A DNA stretch of 64,000 bases, taken from positions 124,001 through 188,000 of the forward strand of contig JAMWET010005031.1 in assembly GCA_024036415.1 (NCBI GenBank), read 5' to 3'. Below the pieces are notes generated by a model. The model saw nothing but the letters and a program-made list of their open reading frames with translations, was not told the DNA's origin and did not search any database. Source of the DNA: Prochilodus magdalenae (lineage: Eukaryota > Chordata > Actinopteri > Characiformes > Prochilodontidae). Shown here one piece after another: positions 10,869-23,499 of this stretch. Both the position numbers and the translations under genes were made by a program. Every line of letters starts with the position of its first letter. Position 1 is the stretch's first letter.

Positions 10869-13800
10869 TAATAATAAGGCTATATTTGCATTTGTAGACA
10901 TCTGAACCCCTGGTTTCCGTCCACACCACTATAAACCAATCAGTCTACATCTACAGTGGAACCACTTCACATCAAACCACTCTGAATGCCTCTGTTCACA
11001 TCTCAAGGAAGCACATCTTTTATTATTATTCCATTGTTATTCAGAAATTTTGATAAGATGGTGGACTGCCCCTTTGATTTATGAAGCCCATTTGTTCTAC
11101 AAACCCTCATCAGCCAAGCAAAAGGCTTAAAGCTGAATAGTTTTATGGATATCCATTCATTTGCACAGTGACCTATTATAAACTTTGAAGACCCGTTCGG
11201 TGACGCTCATCGTTCCAGCTGTTCGGGCTGATGATGCGGTCTGAAAGCATTTTGTGTTTGGTGATTGATCTTTGTCGCAGCGGAACATAAAGGTAACGTT
11301 TTGTTTTCCCCCTTTTAACAATGACACTCATTGTTGAAGGTGTGCTGCAGATGTTATCGTCCTGGCTGTGTGACTGCCAGTTTCACCCGTCTTATCAGAG
11401 TGAGCCCATGCTCTACACTCTGTAACTGGTTTGTGCTGAAGGCTCCAGCTTGTTTGTACAGTGGCTGTTTAGTAGTGGTGTATCAGTTTCACTTTTGGGT
11501 GCAGGCGTTTCCCGTGAGGAGAAGAGCTGAGGGATTATTCATGAACAAAAGCTGCCGTCTCTGGACGTTCGCTTCTTTCTCACAAGGAAGTGTCTTCACT
11601 GCAGTACACGTCTGTCTCATAAAGGCATCATTTGGAATGCTTTGTATGGTGCAAGCCACAACATGATGTTTTCGTTTAGAGTCCTCCCACTCCTCACTGA
11701 CTAACTCCATGACTGTACTTAAGTTAAGACACGCTTGACAGACCTGCGGCATGTCTATAGAAAACATCCAGTGGATAGATCCTGCCTTGAAGCGTGCTGG
11801 GATGTGCGGATCATTCCCCTGTGTTTGGTTCCTTTTAACTGGCACGAATGCGACACTTGAACCACCATTCACTCTTAAATAAAGGCTCTCTTGGTTCGTC
11901 TTTTGACATGATTCAACATGATACCCACATGTTTCATATCACCATGTTCAGAACAATCTCAGCTCTGTCTGTCTTCAGCAGCTGTACACGTTTTTTGCAT
12001 TTCGTTTCATACGTCTCTCTGATGTTGACTGAATGAAGAATGAAGGATAACTGACGGATGGAGAAGTTCTTAGGGATTTCCTGAGTGTCCATTGGTCACA
12101 ATGGATGGGCACAAGGCACCACCAGTTACACATGGAGAAAGATCGATGATGTGTATCTCAATCCCACCTCCAAATGGATCTGGCATGTACTGAACACTTT
12201 TCTGGATGTAGACCACATCAGTGTTCAGCTACTCTTGCATCAAAGAATGGTGTAGCTGGGGCCAGATTTGGTGGAGACCCTTCCTGATGTTTTACTGGCT
12301 GTTCCAGGTAGTCCCACAGACTTTCCAGAGGACTCAAATCTGGGGATTCTTGGAATGCAGGGATAGGAATGTTATGTTCCTCGGTAAGATGATCAATGTA
12401 GGCTCCCCCAGAATGCTCAGAACATCACAGAGGGGACCCTTTTTTGGGGGGGAGCTTTAAATAGAATGCATGGGCTTGCTCATTGACCCCAGATGATTAA
12501 AGGACCGTTGATGTTCTCAAAACTTTGAGAACCTCCACACAGTGTTAAGGTTTAAAGCATTCGGAGAAAGAAGTGTATCTTTCAAAGTACAAACGCTGTC
12601 ACTGTATTTAGTACAATTATGTTCTCTTAGTAAAGCTACTGATACTTCAGTACCACCTTCAGTACCTTCACTAAGGGAACTACATTCCATTGTGGTTCTA
12701 TGTTTTAAGTAGGGATGCATCAGTGCGATATTAGGATCAGACACCAGTCCCGATATTAACCAAACTAGGTGGTTCAGGTATCGGACTAATTGGCCAATCA
12801 CTGGGGCTGATCAGTTTCCTATATTCGTATGTAATCCAAGCTGTACACCGTACGTCAGCAGCACCTGACTTAAAAACAGGAACAACAACATGGAGCGAGG
12901 TGAACTGAGTGAGTGGAGATATTTTGTTTTACTAAATATGGTAAAGTAATGTTTAGGTCAGTCCTGATGCCTTAAGTCTCACCCTCATGGTAAAGTATAC
13001 AACATACTAATTCAACAATGGTATCAGATCTGTATCGAGGGCCGACCTTTAAATAAAGTTTATTTATTGTATTGGTGTTGGAATTAGTCCATTCCTAGAT
13101 TTAGGTTGCATCAATACACATTTTATTTTTCTTATTAAAAAGTTGTTATAATGTTTATTTTCCTTAAGATATTAAACATAATACATAATACGCATAACAC
13201 ATATACATAAAACATTAAAACTGATTTCAAGAATACAGTCAGACCTGAAGGACTATGTGGAACAATTGAGGGCACATTATTTGTACACTGGGAGCCAAAG
13301 ATTTACTTGGACATTACCTATTTTTCTGACAGGGACCTTATTAGTCAGTAATTAATGTTAATACTATCCAGTAATTACTATGTAGCTACTATGAATTATT
13401 CTGTTAAGCTAAATTCAGTAGCTACTAAAATTATTAATCTCTACTGTCTGAGTTTGTACGTATGTGGATATGAGAGTGAGTAAGTGTAGATGCTTATACA
13501 GATTTGAAGGGTTGAGTGTTTATATTATTATTCAGTTTTTCATTTTAGTACTTACTGTCCAGTAACTACTCACTTACCAATCATTAACGACTGTGTATGT
13601 AGAGTCTCCTAATTAGATAACAAGGTATGCTAGACGAGGGGCAGTGCAAAAACTTCCTGGGACTGACTTTGGTAGTCCTGGGCTGTTGTGCCGAATGTGC
13701 CCACTGCTGTGATTAACAGTAGTCTCAGCAAAATTCCTAAGTGCCTCACGATCAGTTCAAACAAGCCATGCCAGGAACGTACCCTAAGTCAAGGCTGCAT

Positions 13801-16800
13801 TTAGAAACAGATCACGACACGTCATTTTGAGTAATAGTTCTTGCACAGGGCGGGAATGTACCCGGAGAAAATTAGTGTGTCAAAATGGAAGGAAACTCCA
13901 TGAGTCACATGCGTCACGTTATACAACATTCATGGCTCAGTTTTAGTTAATTAGGCCCTCCAGACATGGAGACAACGGCATCATCCCCAACCTAGAGCAC
14001 AGTTGTTTCTCTCATAGTTGCCTTTTAAGCATTTCGCACGTTTTTATTTATTTTTTAATTTTTTTTGCAGATACAAAATTCTAGTCATTACTCTCATATT
14101 TTCATATTAATAAAATAACATCTCCGGACAACTACCTGTTTTAATAACACGGAAATGGGTTCTTTGGTGGAGGTGACAGTAGGTTTGAACCACAGTGCCT
14201 ACATTAAAAGCAGCTGAGCGACCAGGTTTTACCTTTTACTCATCAGCTTCTCAAGGAACACAACATTCCGTTCCCTGAATTCCAAGATGCCAATACTCCC
14301 GTTCACAGGGCTGCAAATGTGACTGATTGGCATGATGAACATTCAGGAGTATTCACATCTGGACTGGCCCGCAAAATGCCCAAGTTTGAATCCTCTTGAA
14401 AATCTGTGGGACCACCTGGAACAACCACAAAATGCCAGGGAAGGCATCCACCAAATCTCAACCAACTTCGCTATTCTGTGATACACCTAAACAATGATGT
14501 GGCCTACATCCAGAAACTTGTCCTGTACATGCCAAATCCAGTCACAGCTGTTGCTCATGCTCATGGAGGTGTTACATGCTATTCAGTCACAGGGGACTCA
14601 TTGTTTGTCTGGTGAGCTTATATCCACATTACTTTTCTTGTGCCCGCTGTGTTTCTAGATTATGGCTGAAATATCCAGTTGCGGCAAAAAGACGTCGTCG
14701 GTTACCATTTTAGTGATATGTACATGTGTTCTCTTTATAACTGTATATATTCTGCTGGCTGAACGGGACTATCAGCTTATGCGACAATAATAACACAGAT
14801 GTCAAGTTTAAGCCTTAAATACAGTGCTTCTTTAAATCTGAGACTTAAAAAAGTTCATGTTCAACACATACGTGGGAGCTAAGAAGACGAGGCGCTACCA
14901 TCAGCCAGCAGGTCTAAAAATCCACTACAGATTCTTGTATCTTAAGACTAAGCGAACAGTTGTAGCTCTGACTGAATAATAAGCCGTAGAACATATGACC
15001 CTGAGAAAGGAAGGGGTTATATAAACTAGCGATCTGTGCGGCGGCACATGTGTGTGCACCAACAACATGAAAGGTTTAATTATGCTGACAGATTAGCTCA
15101 CACACTAATCAGCTCTGTGTTTGTTTTTTGGGGGGCTTCTATGATTTGGGGCATATGCCCCTAGGCATCACCTGACCCAGAATGTGTTACAGCTTGAACA
15201 TATGTTCACTGTAGTCAATACAGAAAACACGCTACGGGTGTTTACTGATACAACATTACCACAGTAAATCCACAGCAGACTCAGCATAGCTTTAAGACCC
15301 CCATACACTCGCCCCCACCCCCATTCAGTAATTAAGTATGCGCAAGACCATTGTTATTCATTTTCTTCTTCTTCTTCTTCGTGGTACAGATTTTTGTCCG
15401 CTAAAAAGTCCCACAGTTTTTGAGATATCAACACCATTCCAACTCCGGAATGCTCAGTCTGTTTGGAAATGATATACGTGTATACAGCTGTTCGATCCAA
15501 CTTGTGGTTTTCCGAAAAAAATTCCTTTTGGAAATAAATGGGATGGAAAACTGCGCAAAATTGTGGCAGACTCATCTGTTTGTCTTTTTTTCATCCCTCT
15601 TTTCATCCCATTGATTTTCTGCCCAATTCAAACCCTATTGCCTCTTTTAACCTACAGCCACCAAACTGCATGTACTCACTCAAACTCTAATCCATAGTCA
15701 TACAGATCCTCACTCCTCTATGTGTTGCTTATCCATCCCTCATTCCTTCAATAGTCCCCCATTCATTTTTAGCACACCTTAGCAATCAGCAGACTGCCAG
15801 GTTAAGCTATGCGATCGCTCTCATTGCTGTAAATGGTTTAGAAAGTGTTATGTTTAGTGCTATGTAGTATTAAGTTACTCTCACGCCTATTCACATCTTC
15901 CTTGTGTTTTATACAGTGAGGGAATATTCAAGTGCCCAGAAGATCAGCTGCCTCTGGATTATGCTAAAGTAAGTACAACACTATCACCATCAGGGCACTG
16001 CTGTGAGCTCCGTTAATGCCTCATAACCTCAGGTTTCCCATAGATCATGCACTTTATCCTCTCTGTTCAAAGAAATGCTTGTAAAACAGGCGGCAAAAAT
16101 GACCTGTAAAGTTTTGACCTTTGATGACTTTCAGTTTTTATTAATCTTAAATCTGCGCACTAGTGGTTCACAATCACGAAACTCAAGCTCATAATAACTA
16201 TACAGAGGTGGTGCAGTGGGGCAGTGGGTAGCTCTGTCACCTTAAGAAGCAGGAAGAGACACAGTCAGACATCAGTACTGCTGCACACTTCAGTGTCACT
16301 GGTGGACTAATTGCGTCTACCAAACTAACTCCGTCCTCTGGGCAGTAGGAGTCTCTAATAGAGTGGACAGTGAGTGGTCATCTGTGAACCAATGAACTCT
16401 TGCTCTGTGGTGAACCTGTGGGGTCCTAACCCAAAGAACAGGGTAAAAAGGGGCTGGCAAAGTATGCAGAGAATCAGATGGGCTGCAGTCTGTATATGTT
16501 ACGTATATGTCTGTATGTTAACTGACAGTGAGTGTAGATACAAGGAGGGGGCTGGGCGGTGTATATTGTTTGCTCTTTAAAACTGAAATGATGTATGCTT
16601 TGCTGTTGTTTAGATTTTTCCGGATGTTGACCTGGAGCAGCAGATTCTAGCTCTGCCCATCCGCTGCATCCACAGTGAGGAGGGCTGTCGCTGGGCAGGG
16701 CAGAATAAACAGCTGCAGGTAAAATACACATCCAAAGACACATCCATTCAGCCACATCCACACACATGGGAGTGTTCATGATATTGTCAGTGATGCAGAT

Positions 16801-19800
16801 CAGAATTGTATTATCCTCGTTTTTAGAATATTGCCCAAGTGATAGGTTGGATGTTGGGTGAAGTAGTGCATTACAGAACATTCAGCACAGAAAGACAGCA
16901 GTTCCTCTTTCTCTTTCATTTAGGCCCACCTCTCAGCATGTGCCTATAATGTAGTGCCATGCCCTAACCGCTGCTCTGTGAAGCTGCCACGCCGCGACCT
17001 GCCTGAACACCTGCAGCATGACTGCTCCAAAAGAAAGCTGCGCTGTGAACACTGCTCCAAGGAGTTCACTGGCGAGGCACACGAGGTCAGCTCTCCATAT
17101 CATTGTAAACAACCCTCATTTCTACTGTCCTCAATGCTTGTCCTCAGTGTCTTGTTTCTGGTTTAACTGTGCAGAGATGGGTGTTGAATCTGTGATGGCT
17201 AAACATGTGTTGCCACAACAGAACAATTTTACAAAGAATTCTGGGGATTTGCGACCAATGAGGGCAGTTTTACTGGGTTGTGTATTTGTGTAAGGATGTA
17301 ACACTATCAGTACGTATGGAAAATATGCCTCTCTCTCTCTAGGGAAACTAGATATCTGAGGGAAGCCTACTGGAAAAAATAGGCTCAGATAAAACACAAT
17401 AAAGCTCTCTGCTATGAACACATCCAGTCTCAAACAACTGGGCCATTTTCTGAAGTCACATACAGGGGTTGGACAATGAAACTGAAACACCTGTCATTTT
17501 AGTGTGGGAGGTTTCATGGCTAAATTGGACCAGCCTGGTGGCCAATCTTCATTAATTGCACATTGCACCAGTAAGAGCAGAGTGTGAAGGTTCAGTTAGC
17601 AGGTAAGAGCACAGTTCTGCTCAATGTGTGCAATGCACACAACATTATGGGTGACATACCAGAGTTCAAAAGAGGACAAGTTGTTGGTGCACGTCTTGCT
17701 GGCGCATCTGTGACCAAGACAGCAAGTCTTTGTGATGTATCAAGAGCCACGGTATCCAGGGTAATGTCAGCATACCACCAAGAAGGACGAACCACATCCA
17801 ACAGGATTAACTGTGGACACAAGAGGAAGCTGCCTGAAATGGCTTAAACTCCCTCTGACCACTGTGCAGGACTTGTATATGTCATTCCCAAGACCAACTG
17901 TCGCTGTATTGGCCGCAAAAGGAGGCCCTACACCATACTAATAAATGATAGTGGTCTAAAACCAGGTGTTTCAGTTTCATTGTCCAACCCCTGTAAGTGA
18001 GAGCTTTGTTGTGTTTATCTGAGCTAAATCAGTTCATGTAAGTCATGTTTGTAGCTCTGTGGAATTAATACAGTAAATACATCAATATGCACAACATAAA
18101 ACAATGCCAAAAATCAAATTGACTTCATAATGTCATTTTTAATAAACCTAAAGATATCCAGCACTTCCTCAGGAACTCTTTAGTAGTACTGGGGCCTCAC
18201 TTTTTTCTCAAAACTGCCTCAATTCTTTGCGGCATCGATTCCACGAGATGTTAAAAAAAAACATTCCTTTAAGATTCTGGTCCATGTTGACACGATTGTG
18301 TCCCTACAGATATTTCAGATACACTTTAATGCTGTGAATCTTGCATTCTACCGCATACCAAAGCGGATAATAGAATTTTTTGTCAGGCTCATGAAATCAG
18401 GTTTGAAATGACTTTTGATTTGAGACATGGTGTATTATTATAGCCATGAGAAGGTAAATTGTGGTCAAGAAAGAATGTACCTGGTCAGCAACAATGCTCA
18501 AACAGACTGTGGCTTGAATGGTACTAATGGGACCAAAGTATCCCAAGAAAACATTGTCCATACCAGTGCAGCACCTCCACTAAGAGGGTGGCTTGGAGTT
18601 ATGTGGGTGGTGCCACATTATGTACCTACATTATGTAACATTCATGTACCTCCATATTCTTCAGACCAGGCTACCATGTGAGCCTGTGCTCACTGCAGCC
18701 TCAGCTCTCTATCATTGACTGACGAAGTGGAACCTGACATCATGTTTTGCTGTTGTAGTCCATCCGCCTCAGGGCTCAACATATTGTGCATTCAGAGGTG
18801 CTTTTCTGTGCATCACAGTTGTGCTGAGTGGTTATCTGGTTTGGTGTTGTTTTTTTTAGGGCTGTACCCGACTCAGAATTTTGTCATTCGAATCGGATTT
18901 GTTCGTCCTGGTCGACGATTCGACTATTCGCTCATGTTTTTTCTCCATCTACATTATCTAGTAATCAGTAAATCAATCTGCATACGGTTCAGATCTGATC
19001 CTCCTCATTTAGAAAGTCAGCAGAGTCACAGGAACGTATTTCTGAACTAAAAGAAGCGGGGCTTATGATGATTGATCTGAACTGGAGCCTGATTTAATTA
19101 CAGGATACAGCGCCGGGCAACAGCGCGTATTTATGCTAAACATTAGCGCTTATAGCTTATAGTCTTTTTAAATTCACTCCTAACAGCTTCTTCAGTAGGA
19201 GGACCCTTCGCCTTTCATCTCTCATTAATAATGAACTGCTAAATAAAACCAAATTAGTCCATATTTAAATTATTTATAGATTAAAAGAAGAATGGTAGAG
19301 CTGAAACCGTTTAATTATTATATTCCCCGCGCTGAAATCATTATTTCTCGTTTATCAGCAGGCATATTAAGTGACTGTACTTATAAACTTTAAATAAAAA
19401 TAATCTTAGCTGTAGACGAATAAATATAAATATCTGTAATTTAGGTTCTAAAATAATGTAATTATAATAAAACAAACGTCTTCTGTCCATTTTTCCTTCA
19501 TGCAAACAGCCGTTACGTCCAAATCGAAAGTCAGCTCCCTCGTTTTAAGCAGTGTTTGGTGTCTGACTGAATGACGAGCAGAATTCGGTTTCATTTGTTC
19601 GGACTGTCTTCTTCAAAACCTCCTCCAGGCTTTCTCTGAGACATCGCTCCCCCCCGTGTTTCTCAGCTTCATAGCTTCAGCTGCCTTCGGCAGTGAACCC
19701 CCAGCGCATGGTGTCACATGGATTTAATTTTTTAGCAAGCATAGTTCAACTAGAACTTACATATATATTTATTATTCCCCTTTAATAATTATTAAAATGT

Positions 19801-22331
19801 GTTTTTAAATTCTTAAAGTTCTTGTGCATTTCTGTAAGCTTTAGTCTGTTTTATGGAAGAAGAAAAAAAGGTCACTGTTGTCAGTCGACTTGAAGGGTCT
19901 CAGTCGACTTAAAGGGTCGCCGACTGACGATTCGACTTGTCGACTTCTAGAGGGCAGCCCTAGTTTTTTTATTATCTGGCTATTCTCGGCTGACCTCTTT
20001 CATCAACAGTGCAGTCTGAATAACTCTAGAGACTGTTAATGACAAACCCAAGAGATGAGCAGTTATAGAAACAACCATGCCACAGTCAAAGTCAGTGAGA
20101 CCACACATTTGTGAATGTGAATATTGAGCGAATTAGATTTTTGCTTCTGAATCCTGCTTCTGGATCTCAACCAGTCGGTTTATAGGAGTTGTTAAATTGT
20201 CTTTTGGTTTATTTAGCTGTGTCAGCGGCAAGTTCTTCTTAATTGCATAAACATAACTACAAAAAAAATAATAACACATGAAATGCTACAGGTTCACAAA
20301 TACTAGAACTGTTTAAACTGCACCATGTATAGTACAATACAACAATCACACTGTAGAAGTCCTACTAAAACTCAATCCACAGTGAATAGAGGACCTGACC
20401 ATCAGTTCTGCTAGAGTAAATGTGTGATATTTTGATGTTTTTGACTCAAGTTATTAAGAATATTGTGAATGTTATAATATTAAGAATATTATTTATCCCC
20501 TGCAGAGACACCAGGATGTATGTCCGGAGGAGAGTGTGTACTGTGAGAATAAGTGTGGGTCTCGTATGGCGCGCAGACTGCTGACCCAACACACTCTGTC
20601 TGAATGCCCCAAACGCAAGCTGCCCTGCAAGTACTGTAGCAAGGAGTTCCTCTACGACACCATCCAGGTTTCCCTTATTAAATATTTACCCTACTAAACA
20701 CACAGTAATTAACGCTCCAGTAATGTTCGCATGCTAAGAACCAAAGAGAGCTATAGCCTTCATTTTCAGCATTCATTACTGTCATCACTGAAGTCTTTTC
20801 CTTTGTCTTTTTGTCTTTTGCCTTTTAAACAGCATCACCAGAACCAGTGTCCACGCTTCCCAGTGCAGTGCCCCAACAAATGTGGTATGCTTGGCATCGC
20901 TCGAGAAGACTTAACGACTCACGTTAAGGAAGGCTGTGGGACTGCCGTAGTGTTGTGCCCATTTAAAGAGGCTGGCTGCAAATACAGAGTAAGTATGGAT
21001 GTCATGCGTAGGGATGATGGATCAGAATCAGAATCAGAAATACTTTATTAATCCCAGGGGGAAATTGCAGTTTTTACAGTAGCAACCATTTAGAATAAAC
21101 AATAATAATTTACAACAAGAGAGAAATTTTCAATATGTACACATATATAAAGTCTTATCACCAGTGGTGCCCAATAATACATATTGACTGTTAAAGCTGA
21201 GGCTTACCAAATATTGACCTGTTAAAGCAAAACAGGCTGAGCTGGTAAAACAGCAGACTCAGTGTTATTGGCTAGAGAGACATCACGCCATCCAGCACTG
21301 AGCTGAGAATCCAAGGAACTGCATCTGCTGGGGTAATGGAGCTCCAACTTTAAAACTGGAACCACTGGTGGTCCAGAACCCAAAAGCAACTGGATTTAAC
21401 TGGCTGAATGGATTAAAATCCATGTTGTAATATCTATTGTATATCCCAGATAAGAGAAATCTGTTGTTGCAGCCCAGTTAGAACAAACCCCCAATTAATA
21501 TCATTGACTTCAGAAGACACACCAGATGAGCAAGTGTCTTACTCCTTACTGCTGACCAGCCTGTCCTGTTTTGTTCCTCCTTATAGAATTAGCTGTAAGG
21601 AGTTTAGATATTCAGAAGGTTAGTCTATGTATGCATCTCTGATTTTTTTTTCTTATGCTTTATTTCCCTGTCAGTGTGCCAAGCCTGCAGTGCCTCATCA
21701 TCTAGAAGAGGCCACCCAATCCCACCTCTCTCTACTATGTGGTTTGGTGAATCGGCAAAGACTGGAGCTAAGGGAGCTGCGGCGTCGTGTGGAGGAACTC
21801 TCTGGAACCCAAGACGGCACACTGCTCTGGAAAATCACAGACTACAGTCGCCATCTACAGGAGGCCAGGAACCAGACCATCGGGAGCTTGGAGCTCTTCA
21901 GTCCCGCCTTCTACTCGCATCGTCACGGTTACCGCCTCCAAGTCTCTGCCTTCCCCAACGGTAACGGCAGTGGTGAGGGATCCTATCTGTCCATTTACAT
22001 CAGAGTTCTGCCTGGCGAGTATGATGGTCTACTGGAGTGGCCTTTCCCCTACCGTGTCACCTTCTCACTGCTAGACCAGAGTGACCCTGCTCTCTCCAAG
22101 CCCCAGCACATCTTAGAGAGCTTTAATCCAGATCCCAACTGGAAGAACTTCCAGAGACCTCAGCCTGGGGCGATGGGCAGCGTCCGTGGAGGATGCCTGG
22201 ATGAGAGCATGCTAGGCTTCGGCTATCCTAAATTCATCTCCCACGAGCAAATGAGGAAAAGGAACTACATCAGGGATAACTCTATTTTCATCAAAGCCTC
22301 CATAGATGTGGTCCAGAGGATAATCAACTGA
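8816..22331 (+). CDS. traf4: TNF receptor-associated factor 4 (TRAF4), 7 coding exons
   Basis: Coding exons are 8816-8958, 15917-15968, 16614-16718, 16924-17085, 20506-20667, 20833-20988 and 21675-22331. All have GT donors and AG acceptors, and they join in phase to 478 residues (human TRAF4 is 470). Residues 1-60 form a RING finger: Cys18, Cys21, Cys34, His36, Cys39, Cys42, Cys54 and Asp57 are ligands, as expected for a RING E3-type domain. Exons 3-6 encode the Cys/His-rich TRAF zinc-finger array (about 66-260), with the typical exon lengths of 105, 162, 162 and 156 nt. The last exon carries a short coiled-coil stretch (RQRLELRELRRRVEEL) and the MATH/TRAF-C domain, with WKITDY, PAFYSHRHGYRLQV and DPNWKNFQRP. 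TRAF4 is a cytoplasmic adaptor with known roles at cell junctions, in neural crest/epithelial development and in modulating TLR/NOD signalling. The start is chosen for the conserved MPGLDYRFLE. All key residues are present. Whether this is traf4a or traf4b cannot be told. Confidence 0.96.
9205..10590. repeat. Two diverged copies of an unnamed interspersed repeat in TRAF4 intron 1
   Basis: Copy one (about 9205-9830) and copy two (about 10080-10590) share GATGTAAACAAAGT, ATTGTTTACAGTGGTGGTGA-like and GGAACCAGACGTCTGAAGAG blocks in the same order. A third copy is at about 62880-63260, and a reverse-strand scrap is near 47190-47300. No ORF or clear terminal repeat is seen, so the class is unknown. 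Confidence 0.6.
10600..10872. repeat. Compound (AAT)n tandem array
   Basis: Three to four tandem copies of a roughly 60-70 bp unit each consist of an (AAT)n run followed by GTTTTTGCACCATAGACATA and TGAACCTCTGGGTTCCCATC. The non-AAT part matches the 3' region of the unnamed repeat at 9.2-10.6 kb, so a piece of that repeat has been amplified together with its triplet tail. Confidence 0.85.
10873..12090. other. TRAF4 intron 1, no feature found
   Basis: Intronic sequence. Two overlapping antisense/sense ORFs of about 110-127 codons (11331-11872) have no recognisable domain and no splice support. They are treated as chance. Confidence 0.6.
12095..12470 (-). mobile_element. Tc1/IS630-type transposase remnant
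   Basis: Read on the minus strand, fragments match the C-terminal catalytic block of a Tc1-like transposase: EEHNIPIPAFQ, then PDLSPLESLWDYLEQP, followed by a decayed tail. Several stops are present. Related scraps are at 14150-14620, 44040-44260 and 49230-49640. Confidence 0.6.
12710..13097. mobile_element. Small hAT-like MITE
   Basis: The ends TAGGGATGCAT and ATTCCTA form short imperfect inverted repeats, and the subterminal CGATATTAGGATCAG..TATCGGACTAATTGG is typical of hAT MITEs. The flanking 8-mers GTTTTAAG and GATTTAGG agree at six of eight positions, a plausible worn target duplication. The 388-bp length leaves no room for a transposase. Confidence 0.5.
13098..14149. other. TRAF4 intron 1, no feature found
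   Basis: AT-rich intronic sequence with no ORF of interest and no clear repeat border. Confidence 0.5.
14150..14620 (+). mobile_element. Tc1/IS630-type transposase remnant
   Basis: The first part (ATGGGTTCTTTGGTGGAGGT and on) matches 44108-44200. It is followed by a broken frame with NIPFPEFQDANTPVHRAA, a Gln/Asp-type catalytic block, and a KSVGPPGTTTK frame that corresponds to a frame-shifted ENLWDHLEQ motif. Stops and frameshifts make it inactive. Confidence 0.6.
14621..15916. other. End of TRAF4 intron 1 with a probable interspersed repeat
   Basis: About 15345-15740 looks like an old interspersed repeat. It begins with a (TTC)n tract and contains an antisense 73-codon frame ending in a Glu run encoded by that tract. 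No protein family is recognised and no splice sites support it. The remainder is unremarkable intron up to the acceptor at 15916. Confidence 0.4.
16200..16560. repeat. Degenerate copy of a foldback DNA repeat (TRAF4 intron 2)
   Basis: It shares TCTAATAGAGTGGACAGTGA, TGCTCTGTGGTG..CCTGTGGGGTCCT and related blocks with a widespread fish repeat also seen at 46290-46790. It is more diverged than that copy and lacks a clear second arm. Confidence 0.6.
17461..17995 (+). mobile_element. Complete Tc1-like MITE, family C (TRAF4 intron 4)
   Basis: The 535-bp element starts TACAGGGGTTGGACAATG and ends with the exact complement CATTGTCCAACCCCTGTA. The TIR continues for about 30 bp with few mismatches and is bordered by TA. 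Inside is only the N-terminal transposase DNA-binding piece (MGDIPEFKRGQVVGARL, then TKTASLCDVSRATVSRVMSA, a helix-turn-helix). The rest is deleted, so it could only move with help from an intact relative. Confidence 0.92.
18100..20130 (-). mobile_element. Decayed Tc1-like element split by a hAT insertion
   Basis: Sequences 18100-18848 and 19971-20130 form one reverse-oriented Tc1-like copy. The first part covers the C-terminal and central transposase region (with complements of blocks such as CATCGATTCCA and AGATTCTGGTCCATGTTGA). The second part returns to the N-terminal region (complements of the GAGACTGTT and AACCATGCCACAGTCAAAGT stretches). The hAT element at 18857-19962 interrupts it. 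Many indels make it inactive. Confidence 0.7.
18857..19962. mobile_element. Non-autonomous hAT transposon with perfect 8-bp target duplication
   Basis: The terminal inverted repeats begin TAGGGCTG on the left and end CAGCCCTA on the right. Identical 8-bp duplications GTTTTTTT flank it at 18849-18856 and 19963-19970. Subterminal regions are rich in CGATTCGACTATTCG/CGACTGACGATTCGAC-like words. The length of 1,106 bp and absence of a long ORF make it a non-autonomous hAT. Its insertion into Tc1 sequence sets the relative age. Confidence 0.92.
21010..21080 (-). repeat. 3' end of a LINE/SINE-type retroposon
   Basis: GAATCAGAAATACTTTATTA followed by ATCCCAGGGGGAAATTGC is the common fish retroposon 3' end read in reverse. 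It sits just after the exon 6 donor of TRAF4. The rest of the intron to 21674 shows nothing else. Confidence 0.65.
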
Positions 22332-23310
22332 ACCCGACATGTGATATAGAATTCAGTGACTGTTTTTACTGGCATTCCTGTTTTTATAAAAGAAAGGATC
22401 TCTCTTGATGAACGGCTGATAAAAATTCATGTAAGAAGAGGAGGTTAGGGTTGAATTAGCAAGACGGGGAAAGCTCATCTCAATACAGAGCCACCTGTCA
22501 AGTTGACTTCGGTAATAGTAGGATGGTGTGATGGACTTATTCGTTTAGACTGACTCAAAAACCTTTTCCAAAATGCATTTAAAATAAATTTGCTTACTAC
22601 TTTGTATTTACACTCCATTGTATTTGTCCCCAAAAAAGCCGTAGTGCTATGCTATTGCTCTCACATGACCATCACATGCGGTCAAGATAATAACTCGCCA
22701 CTCATCCAAACAAAATACACGACTATGGTGACTGTTAACTCAGTTCCAAAGATCTCCCTAGTCATTTCCATTTTACACACAGTGCCAGGCCCAAGTATCT
22801 AAATGTTTTTGTACTTCATGCAAGTAATTGTCATATTTCAGTTCTCAATAAATAATAATGTAGGTTTATTTGTAATGACTGTACATACATTTACAGATGC
22901 TCAGCAATCCTGCTCTCATTGCACTTTCATTCTTTACGGAAATACAGTAAATACTATATGTTAAAAGCCGTTCTCTAAAACTACTTCCTATAGCACTTTT
23001 ACATGGGTTAAATATGTAGAGCATTCATCTGCCATGTTTGGTAATTGGTAACCCAGATATGAAGAGTAAAACTTTATAGTTAATTTTTCCCCCCTAAAAA
23101 TGCTTTTGTAACAAACACTACAGCAGGGATATGGGTCATGGGGATTTGGAGGTTAGGACAGTTAAATGAATTTAGAGTATGCTGTCTTTGTGTATTGTTT
23201 TCATAATTCAGGATCTTTGGATTTTATGGCCTTTGGAAATGATTGCAATGGAATTCTTGTTACACTAAGTTGCTAAACGTGAAGTTGTTGAAATAAAGGT
23301 TTTTATACTG
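22332..23310 (+). other. traf4: TRAF4 3' untranslated region
   Basis: The non-coding stretch after the TRAF4 stop has two AATAAA signals, at 22847-22852 and 23292-23297. The second is followed by a T/GT-rich stretch (TTTTAGTGTCATGTTTTTATG), which fits the main polyadenylation site near 23310-23330. Its borders are inferred. Confidence 0.6.
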
Positions 23311-23499
23311 AAGTCATTTTAGTGTCATGTTTTTATGTCATTCCATACACTTGGCTCTTTTTTGGACAAGGCCTGGCAGGCTGAAGGCATATTAAATATT
23401 AAAATGTTTTTACATTATTAAACATTTACATTATTATTAAACATATTATATTTGATTATTGTTTGTTTGTTAATTTGTTTATTTTCAATGTTTGTAAAG

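Noticed and set aside
11331..11872. Two overlapping ORFs of 111 and 127 codons
   Set aside because: Opposite strands over the same DNA inside TRAF4 intron 1, with no domain, splice context or recognisable similarity.
15354..15575. Minus-strand ORF ending in a Glu run
   Set aside because: The Glu run is a (TTC)n microsatellite in antisense; the rest looks like an interspersed repeat and no exon borders support a gene.
18715..19050. 111-codon plus ORF
   Set aside because: It crosses the Tc1/hAT junction, so it is a product of the insertion.
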